Shown here one piece after another: positions 8,677-14,928 of a DNA stretch of 64,000 nucleotides. Below the pieces are notes generated by a model. That model was not told the origin of the DNA. It saw only the letters and a list, made by a program, of their open reading frames with translations, and made no database searches. How positions within the stretch are numbered: the stretch's first letter is position 1; every line of letters begins with the position of its first letter. Source of the DNA: Pseudanabaena sp. FACHB-1998 (lineage in GTDB: Bacteria; Cyanobacteriota; Cyanobacteriia; Pseudanabaenales; Pseudanabaenaceae). Location of the stretch: positions 1 to 64,000 of the forward strand of contig NZ_JACJQA010000043.1 of assembly GCF_014696355.1 (NCBI RefSeq), written 5' to 3'. Made by a program: the position numbers and the translations under genes.

Positions 8677-9258
8677 TTATTGTAATCCTCACCCACAAGC
8701 TAACTTTGCTGAAATTGTGTACTTTTGACTTTGAATTAAGACTTCAGAATTGCGATTGTTTCTTAGTGAAACAATATACCCTATTTTTACTGTAGCACGT
8801 ACACCTTTAAGCTTAAAGTCTTATTAACTGCTTTATATTGTCTATAGTGACTTAATTGGTAATTTTAACTGCTATTTAACTTGGAATAGAAGGGTTTGAG
8901 CATGTAAACTTCATTCAAACCTTTAAACTTGCGGATTCTGAGACTATTTAAATCCTTATAAAGCAATAACAATAAGTCTCAAAATAAAAAACTCGAATTA
9001 ACTTATAGGGGCTAAAAGTAAGCAAACAAGTTGACAATCTTAAAATATTACAATCGTTTAATCATAACTATTTCTAATCATATTTCAATCCTACTTTAGA
9101 AAATAGTTGGGAATAATTGAAATCCTTACTCAGTAATCTTTAAAAGGTATTGATAATTAATTTAATAGCCCCAAATTTATATCGTCAAACTAGTTAAGCG
9201 AATAGTTTTACAGTCTATTGGTACTTAATCATAGATTATTAGGCACGGGAGGTAGATA
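8677..9258. other. AT-rich intergenic region, no gene found
   Basis: This 582-bp stretch separates the divergent barrel gene and tilS. It is AT-rich, has no credible ORF or RNA gene, and holds only a weak inverted repeat (TGAGACT / AGTCTCA around 8939-8978). The tilS ribosome-binding site GGGAGGT is at its right end (9247-9253). The length suggests promoters for both units. Confidence 0.5.
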
Positions 9259-10266
9259 TTGAGCTTTGGTAAACCCTTTACTAAGAAATTACGGGCTGAG
9301 TTAAATGCAGTTTTACGATCACCTCATAATTTATTGCCTGCTAACACAAGTCTTTTAGTTGCAGTTTCAGGAGGACAAGATTCTTTATGTTTAGCCAGTT
9401 TGTTGCGGATGCAACAGGTTAAATTTAACTGGCGTTTGACAATTGCTCATTGTGATCATCAGTGGCGAGATGATTCGATTGCTAATGCTGAGCATGTCCG
9501 CCAAATTGCGAGTAATTGGGATCTTAATTTTTGTTTAAGAAAAGCGGAAATTGCCCCCAAAAGTGAGGCGATGGCGAGGGAATGGCGCTATGCCATGCTA
9601 GGAGAAATGGCAGATATTTATAATTGTGAATACGTGGTGACTGGACACACTCGTAGCGATCGCGTGGAAACTTTGTTGTATAACTTAATGCGCGGCAGTG
9701 GGGCAGATGGTTTAGCCTCTTTGAATTGGCAGCGATCGCTAACGGACAAAATTAAATTAGTACGTCCTTTACTCAATGTCAGCCGTCGGGATACTGCCGA
9801 ATTTTGTCGCGAGAATCAGATCTCGATTTGGGAGGATAGCACTAATCAAAATCTGGACTATCGGCGTAATCGCCTACGGTTGGAGACGATTCCCTATTTG
9901 CAAGCCAATTTTAATCCGCAGTTAGAAGTGGCGATCGCCCAAACCTCGGAACTTTTACATGGGGATGTGATGTATTTAGAGTCACAGGCGCGTAAATTTT
10001 TTGAGGATGAGATATCGGTGTTTTGGAGCGATCGCTCTCCGCGATTGCATCGACAGCTTTTGCTAGAGCAACCCTTGGCTTTGCAAAGAAGAATTGTGCG
10101 GCAATTTCTAGGTTGCTATTTAATGCATCAGGTTAATTTTGAGGATATAGAGAGATTTTTAGCATTATTCACCGCCCAAAACCGATCGCAAAGCGCACCT
10201 TTTAAGGGCAATATTACGGCTTATGTGGAGCATCCTTGGATTATTCTTAACATCCCCGAAGCTTGA
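9259..10266 (+). CDS. tilS: tRNA(Ile)-lysidine synthetase
   Basis: TilS ligates lysine to C34 of the CAU-anticodon tRNA-Ile, changing it from Met to Ile identity. It is essential where AUA is read by this tRNA. The PP-loop ATP-binding motif SGGQDS is at residues 37-42, followed by HCDHQWR and a GHTRSDRVETLLYNLMRGSG segment typical of the family. The 335-residue length matches cyanobacterial TilS, which lacks the long C-terminal extension of E. coli. I chose the TTG at 9259 because GGGAGGT lies six bases upstream. Confidence 0.93.
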   Translation: MSFGKPFTKKLRAELNAVLRSPHNLLPANTSLLVAVSGGQDSLCLASLLRMQQVKFNWRLTIAHCDHQWRDDSIANAEHVRQIASNWDLNFCLRKAEIAPKSEAMAREWRYAMLGEMADIYNCEYVVTGHTRSDRVETLLYNLMRGSGADGLASLNWQRSLTDKIKLVRPLLNVSRRDTAEFCRENQISIWEDSTNQNLDYRRNRLRLETIPYLQANFNPQLEVAIAQTSELLHGDVMYLESQARKFFEDEISVFWSDRSPRLHRQLLLEQPLALQRRIVRQFLGCYLMHQVNFEDIERFLALFTAQNRSQSAPFKGNITAYVEHPWIILNIPEA

Positions 10267-10293
10267 GACCAAGACTTCCAATGCTTTGCGCCC

Positions 10294-10362
10294 AAACCAA
10301 AGAACCAAATTTTTGATGGCGAGGCGAAGCCTCTCTATCAAAAATTTGGGATTCTTTGGTTT
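10294..10362. terminator. Bidirectional long palindrome, tilS / CPBP protease
   Basis: Arms of about 33 bases are complementary apart from a few mismatches and a two-base bulge. The core is GAGGC-GAA-GCCTC. It lies between convergent genes. Confidence 0.8.
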
Positions 10363-10367
10363 GGGGA

Positions 10368-11996
10368 TTATTTGCCGCCCAGAGCGATCAAGGCGAAAAA
10401 GCTGCCACTGTTCCAGAGGCAATGTAAAAGCATTGAGGATAAGAGATTACCCGATCGCCAATAGACAAAACCCATCACCATGCCTAAAACCGTAAGTGGG
10501 ATAATATCCGCAATATTTAAGTGAGCGAGAGCAAAGAGAAATCCACTTAAAGAGATCGCGCCCCACACAGGTAAAGACTTGGTGAGCGAAGGTAGCAAAA
10601 ATCCTCGAAACAAATATTCTTCAAAAAAGGGTGCAGCGATCGCCAAAGTTGTCCAGAGGATAAATTTTGGTAAATTATTTTGACTATCCACGAGGATCGG
10701 TAATAAGGGATTGCCCCCCCCTTGACCATGCAAAAATTTTTGGCTAATTACGGAAACTAATAGAACTAGAGGAACCGCCGCAAAATATCCTAAAATGCCC
10801 CATCCTAACCATGTGGGTGGAAAGAGTTGAAAGCTAAACCAGCGATCGGGCAAGGGTTGATAAGCGGATAGGCTGGCTTGCAAGATCGGCAGCATTGGTA
10901 AAACCGACAACACATAGGGAATTAGAACTAAGAGAGATTGTAAAGTGAAGTCTTCAGTGGCGCGGGACTGTAAGCCCAATAGTTCAAAAAGTAGGGGTAA
11001 AACTAACTGGGTAACTAGACAAAAAGCCGAAAACCAGAGAACCATCACTTCCCAAGTTTTATCAATTCCCCAAGGTACTTGCCATTGAGTGAGAGGAGCA
11101 GTTTGATCTAATTTATTTGCTGATTCATTTTTAGAGGGATTATAAAAAGGAGAAGCTTTGCGAAAGAAAATCCATTGAATTAGTAGTCCTAGCCAAACCA
11201 AAATGCCCATACCGCCCCCAGCAAGAGGAATAGAGTTAACAATCAGGAGACGATTAAGGGCTGCATTGACTTCTATTTGAAACTGCTGTTCTATTTCTGG
11301 GATTTTTTCATTTCTTTGTTGAGATTCGTAGAGTTTTGATAGAGCTAACTTACGATACCAACCATCAAGGGTACGGCGAAGTTGAGGTTCGGCATTGGGA
11401 AAGAGGAGGACTGGTTCTGACCATAGCCCTTTGAGAATTTTTGCCGTTAGCCCATGAGTAGACATCGTCTCTCCCTCTAGATCGCTAACACTATTCCATG
11501 TGGCGATCGCCCCTTGCAGATCGCCAGTTTGCACTTGCAGCAAACCCATGCGAACGCTAATTTCACTGATGCTACCCTGTTTCTTTTTCCTTTGTTTGGT
11601 GATAAGGAGAGAATCTTCGGTGTCGTTATCTGAGGATTGAGATAGGCGATCGAGGCGAGTTAATACTGACTTATTGGCTTTGAGGACTTCTTGATAACTA
11701 CCGAGAGCTTGAGTATAGATATTTTGCGGCTTGGCATCGCCAATGAGATTACGGAGGAGATCATCCGTCGCGTTATTGGGAGCTTGATCCTGTACTTGCG
11801 ATGCTTGCAGGATCAAGTCCGTTTGCAATAAATCTAATTTGGTTTGTTCTTGAGGATTGTTCCAACTGGCTTGCAAAGTCAGCACAATAAATAAAATAGA
11901 CAATAAGCTGAGAATGCTTAGTAACAATGATTTAGCATTCAAAGATTTATCACTCAACGGCTTAGAATCCATTCTTTTATAGGTAGATGGCGGCAT
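10368..11996 (-). CDS. CPBP-family intramembrane glutamic endopeptidase
   Basis: This 542-residue membrane protein's C-terminal third is a CPBP (CAAX protease/Abi) domain. It has the EEYLFRG motif near residue 459, the FLFALAHLN motif and a final HCLWNS segment, giving the EExxxR, FxxxH and HxxxN catalytic set. The N-terminal half has one transmembrane helix followed by a soluble region of about 200 residues, another helix near 260, then more membrane segments. Cyanobacterial members are mostly uncharacterised. Roles in membrane-protein processing or bacteriocin immunity are known for relatives. Substrate unknown. Confidence 0.85.
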   Translation of the reverse strand: MPPSTYKRMDSKPLSDKSLNAKSLLLSILSLLSILFIVLTLQASWNNPQEQTKLDLLQTDLILQASQVQDQAPNNATDDLLRNLIGDAKPQNIYTQALGSYQEVLKANKSVLTRLDRLSQSSDNDTEDSLLITKQRKKKQGSISEISVRMGLLQVQTGDLQGAIATWNSVSDLEGETMSTHGLTAKILKGLWSEPVLLFPNAEPQLRRTLDGWYRKLALSKLYESQQRNEKIPEIEQQFQIEVNAALNRLLIVNSIPLAGGGMGILVWLGLLIQWIFFRKASPFYNPSKNESANKLDQTAPLTQWQVPWGIDKTWEVMVLWFSAFCLVTQLVLPLLFELLGLQSRATEDFTLQSLLVLIPYVLSVLPMLPILQASLSAYQPLPDRWFSFQLFPPTWLGWGILGYFAAVPLVLLVSVISQKFLHGQGGGNPLLPILVDSQNNLPKFILWTTLAIAAPFFEEYLFRGFLLPSLTKSLPVWGAISLSGFLFALAHLNIADIIPLTVLGMVMGFVYWRSGNLLSSMLLHCLWNSGSFFALIALGGK

Positions 11997-12018
11997 GGCT
12001 TAGGCATCGCTCATCCTA

Positions 12019-12339
12019 TCATTTCGATCCTGTAAATCGCAAACCCGCAATTCCTAAGACGATTAGACCAATAAAAATAAATCGCGGTAAGTCTTTGGGT
12101 TCTCCCAGCCAGAGGGAACCAACGATCGCTGTGCCAACTACGCCAATACCTGTCCAAACGGCATAGCCTGTGCCGACGGGCAAGGTCTTGAGGGCTTGAG
12201 CAAGCAGAATAAAACTGGCGGTAAGGGTGGAAAGGGTGATGAGGCTTGGAATGGGTTTAGTGAAGCCATCGGTATATTTGAGGTTGCTTGCCCAGATGAC
12301 TTCCAATAGTCCTGCAATAATTAAATAAATCCAATCCAT
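12019..12339 (-). CDS. Small multidrug resistance protein, SugE/Gdx type
   Basis: This is a 106-residue, four-helix SMR transporter that begins MDWIYLIIAGLLEVIWA, with the conserved membrane-embedded Glu in the first helix. The GTGYAVWTGIGVVGTAIVG segment is the family signature. The KYTDGFTK loop and overall pattern are closer to the SugE/Gdx (guanidinium exporter) branch than to EmrE, but substrate should be tested. The longer frame to 12465 reads through a palindrome and is not the real start. No guanidine riboswitch motif was recognised upstream. Confidence 0.85.
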   Translation of the reverse strand: MDWIYLIIAGLLEVIWASNLKYTDGFTKPIPSLITLSTLTASFILLAQALKTLPVGTGYAVWTGIGVVGTAIVGSLWLGEPKDLPRFIFIGLIVLGIAGLRFTGSK

Positions 12340-12375
12340 TATTTCACTCAATTTTTCATCAACTATAGCCAAAAT

Positions 12376-12414
12376 CCCATGAGGTTGAGCGGCAAAGCCG
12401 CTCAACCTCATGGG
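12376..12414 (-). repeat. Perfect palindrome in the 5' leader of the SugE-type gene
   Basis: An 18-bp perfect stem (CCCATGAGGTTGAGCGGC) has an AAA/TTT loop. It lies 37 bp upstream of the start codon on the gene's own strand, so it would form a leader hairpin if transcription starts farther upstream. Confidence 0.85.
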
Positions 12415-12490
12415 GAAAAGAAGAAGCAAAGGCTTTAGTTCTTTAGGTGGACGGCTTAGCGCCAAGGCAAAAATTGGCTAGCCAAAAGGG

Positions 12491-12569
12491 GGGACAACAC
12501 TTTCGTGAATTAAAAACTAAACCCAATAAGGATTTTAAAAGCACTAAATGGCGTAGCTATTTAGTGCTT
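12491..12569 (+). repeat. Two-hairpin dispersed repeat, copy A (left arm truncated)
   Basis: It contains the conserved GACAACACTTTCGTGAATT half of hairpin 1 and an AAACCC-AATAAGGATTTT spacer. Hairpin 2 follows (AAGCACTAAATGGC, loop GTA, complementary right arm). The left arm of hairpin 1 is missing. Other copies are at 13903, 29310 and 53030. Confidence 0.75.
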
Positions 12570-12686
12570 GGGTATTGGTGGTGAAATTTGGTAATGCAAT
12601 ACAAAATGCTCTTTCTAGGTTTTCCCACTCGTGCTTCGATCTAGATATTCGATATATATCTGTGGTCACTTGCATTAGAACAAATC

Positions 12687-12739
12687 AAAACCTAAGAAGC
12701 TAGTTGCGGCGCGAAGCGCCGCAACTAGCCTTCTAGTTT
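12687..12739. repeat. GCGGCGC-GAA-GCGCCGC palindrome
   Basis: The stem is about 24 bp with small internal mismatches and a GAA loop. The perfect inner part is TAGTTGCGGCGC and its complement. It belongs to the three-base-loop palindromes seen throughout the window. Confidence 0.8.
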
Positions 12740-12863
12740 TGTGTCCTAACAAGAATGGCAACAGCTATAGTTATACAAAAGTGCAAAAGAGTCGTCATAA
12801 TTTTGCACTTTGCCGTTATTTTTTAAGAACAAACAATAAAACCATTTGAGGTGAGGAGTGGCG

Positions 12864-13898
12864 ATGCAGGATTGGTTTCAGGTTTCCTTGCGATTGTCGA
12901 TCGCTTGTTTGGTGGTAGTTGGTGGTGCGATCGCTGTCGATGCTGCGCCTCAAAGTAAAACTCCAAGTAAAACTCAAATTAAAAATAGCCCAACTAAAGT
13001 CTCCAATAAAAGCCCTGATAAAACTCAAAGTAAACAGGCGATCGGCAAAAATGCGCCTGTGTCGAAAAAAAGTGAAGACAGCGCAGTTAATCAGGCGAAA
13101 TATTTACGTTTAGACTCTCAAGTTAACTCTCCAAAGTCGATTTTCCTAGCGCAAGAGACATCAGACAGCAATCTCCGCCAAAATCTCAAGATCGATCCCC
13201 TGCCGACGGTTACGCCCCCTGCGGTAAATGCACCGAGCTTGGGTTTTGGCATTCCTAGTGCCTTTGGAGCAAGCTGGGGCGATGCCTTTGTTTCGGCGGC
13301 GATCGCTACGGCGGGTAAGTCTCGCGATGGTCAAGTGGATGGCAGCATCAGTACAGGGTTTGGTGTGGGAGATGCCCGAAACGCTGTCGGTCTAGAGGTT
13401 GTCTACAATATGGGTAGCATCCGAAACTTTGGCTCAAATGGGACTTTTGATGCGAAGTTACACCGTGTAGTTTATAGCGAGGGCGCAACCCAGATAGCAG
13501 TGGCGGCGGGTTGGGATGCCTTTGCTCAGTATGGCAATGAAGGGGTAAGACCTTCATCCGCCTATGGGGCGGTGAGCAGCTATACGCTATTGCAGCCCAA
13601 TGACTCATTTAATAAGATGCCCATTTCTTTTACGCTAGGAGCGGGTGGCGGTAATTTTAGGAGGGGCAATGCGAGTACGGGTGTATTCGGAGGCGTTGGT
13701 TTACAGGTGCATCCACAGATAGGCTTAGGGGCAGCTTGGAGTGGTGTGGGTTTAAATTTAGGTTTTTCCTACGTTCCTGTTACTTCAATTCCTCTCACCA
13801 TCTCCATTTCAGGATTAGATCTTACTGATAATTCGATTGGTGGCAGGGTTTTACTTTTTGGTGTTAGCTATGGGTTTAATTTCTTGCCGACAAAATAG
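12864..13898 (+). CDS. Putative outer-membrane beta-barrel protein, cassette 2
   Basis: This 344-residue paralogue of 7624-8676 was assigned the ATG at 12864, which has GAGGAG five bases upstream; a GTG at 12858 overlaps that site. A signal peptide (MQDWFQVSLRLSIACLVVVG, ending near VDAA) is followed by a basic Lys/Ser/Gln-rich linker of about 90 residues, then the glycine-rich strand region shared with the paralogue (VDGSISTGFGVG, SIRNFGSNGTFDAK, AAWSGVGLNLGF). It ends LLFGVSYGFNFLPTK. Family unknown; the barrel is an inference. It is followed after 144 bp, including repeat copy C, by 14043-14915, keeping the gene order of cassette 1. Confidence 0.6.
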   Translation: MQDWFQVSLRLSIACLVVVGGAIAVDAAPQSKTPSKTQIKNSPTKVSNKSPDKTQSKQAIGKNAPVSKKSEDSAVNQAKYLRLDSQVNSPKSIFLAQETSDSNLRQNLKIDPLPTVTPPAVNAPSLGFGIPSAFGASWGDAFVSAAIATAGKSRDGQVDGSISTGFGVGDARNAVGLEVVYNMGSIRNFGSNGTFDAKLHRVVYSEGATQIAVAAGWDAFAQYGNEGVRPSSAYGAVSSYTLLQPNDSFNKMPISFTLGAGGGNFRRGNASTGVFGGVGLQVHPQIGLGAAWSGVGLNLGFSYVPVTSIPLTISISGLDLTDNSIGGRVLLFGVSYGFNFLPTK

Positions 13899-13902
13899 TG
13901 CC

Positions 13903-13994
13903 AAAACTAAAAATGGCTACGCCATTCTTAGTTTTAAAAACCTTAAAGGGTTTGCATTTTAATTCATAAAAGTGTTGTCCCACTTTCGTGAATT
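13903..13994 (-). repeat. Two-hairpin dispersed repeat, copy C
   Basis: In reverse orientation to copy A: hairpin 2 (AAAACTAA-AATGGC arm, TAC loop) at 13903-13935, an AAGGGTTTGCA spacer, and hairpin 1 (AATTCATAAAAGTGT, TGTC, complementary arm) at 13960-13994. It lies between two codirectional genes. Confidence 0.8.
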
Positions 13995-14042
13995 GGTAGA
14001 AGACGAATCTCCATTGCCCAATTCATTACTTCCTACAAAATT

Positions 14043-14915
14043 ATGTCTAAAATCAAACCCTTTCTAATCGCGCTCAGTTTACTTCCCCTTTCCTTGGGTG
14101 CTTTTCAAATCGCCGCCCTTGCCCAGACGACACAAATTTTGTCGCCTAGTAAGGGGCTAGCAGGTTCGGCTAGTGGCAACAATGGGCTGAGTATTCTTTA
14201 TAAGAATAATTATCTTGAGAAAACGGTCATCCTCACCGAAGCCCAGCAACTTGCTTTAAATGACGCGGCTCAGGCGCTGGTAGGTATTTTGAAGAGTGGT
14301 AGTGATACTGCCAAGCTGGTAACCATTCTCGGCTTGCAGACTAGTAATTTAAATTTAGATGCTGCTTTAGCGTTATTTGAAAATAAGAAAATAATCTATA
14401 AGGATCTGGTTGCTTCTGAGAACATCACCATCAAAGCTGGGGATAAAACTCTTATATTAAGGCGATCTAAATATCAAGATCCTCTCGCGGCGGCGGCGGC
14501 GGCGGCCGCAATTTTGGAGGCGGGGGGAACGATTGAGCAAGCCGAACTAGCCGCATCTCTCGCAGGTACTGGAGCCGATCCCCAAGCCTGTATGAGGCTA
14601 GTAGCAGCGTTGAGTGGATTATTCGCTAATCTTGACATAGCCAGCCTTCCCTCCACTAAGCTAACGGCTTTGTTTGATAACCCATTACTAACTGCAACAG
14701 GAATTAAAACTAAATCCATCGATGACAAAAATTTCCTTATCGCTCAAACCCGTGCGGCTGTCCAAGTCGATGCCAATAAGCTGAATAAAGCCCTTTTGGC
14801 TTATAACGAAGTCATCGACAAGAGCAACCCTAAAGCCGTCGCCAATCTTGCTAAAAACGAAGACTTCAAACTGATCGGTCAAAATCTTCGCCAGCTAAGA
14901 GCCTCCATTCGCTAG
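14043..14915 (+). CDS. Secreted alanine-rich helical protein, cassette 2
   Basis: This 290-residue protein has a signal peptide (MSKIKPFLIALSLLPLSLGA, ending near ALA). It is alanine- and leucine-rich and mostly helical, with no family that I recognise. The C-terminal half resembles the cassette-1 protein at 6845-7534 (see there). A run of eight alanines near residues 149-156 is encoded by GCG repeats. The only notable cysteine lies in DPQACMRLV. It follows the barrel-like gene, and the TPR-CHAT gene begins 13 bp after its stop, so the three are probably one operon. Confidence 0.6.
   Translation: MSKIKPFLIALSLLPLSLGAFQIAALAQTTQILSPSKGLAGSASGNNGLSILYKNNYLEKTVILTEAQQLALNDAAQALVGILKSGSDTAKLVTILGLQTSNLNLDAALALFENKKIIYKDLVASENITIKAGDKTLILRRSKYQDPLAAAAAAAAILEAGGTIEQAELAASLAGTGADPQACMRLVAALSGLFANLDIASLPSTKLTALFDNPLLTATGIKTKSIDDKNFLIAQTRAAVQVDANKLNKALLAYNEVIDKSNPKAVANLAKNEDFKLIGQNLRQLRASIR
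14487..14510 (+). repeat. GCG trinucleotide run coding for polyalanine
   Basis: Six GCG codons followed by GCC and GCA encode eight consecutive alanines in the secreted cassette-2 protein. The run is prone to in-frame slippage. Confidence 0.9.
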
Positions 14916-14928
14916 AACCCAAGCTCCT

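Larger units (their letters stand above)
12340..12863. other. Divergent intergenic region packed with repeats
   Basis: About 520 bp separate the SugE-type gene from the cassette-2 barrel gene. They hold a palindrome at 12376-12414, repeat copy A at 12491-12569 and a second palindrome at 12687-12739. A strong Shine-Dalgarno GAGGTGAGGAG lies just before 12864. No gene was found. Confidence 0.6.

Noticed and set aside
12340-12465. N-terminal extension of the SugE-type protein
   Set aside because: The extra 42 residues are partly encoded by the palindrome at 12376-12414, and SMR proteins begin at the first transmembrane helix, as at 12339.
12340-12480. Guanidine riboswitch ahead of the SugE/Gdx-type gene
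   Set aside because: I looked for the ykkC-family conserved blocks and for the paired ACGR-loop hairpins of the mini form and found none.
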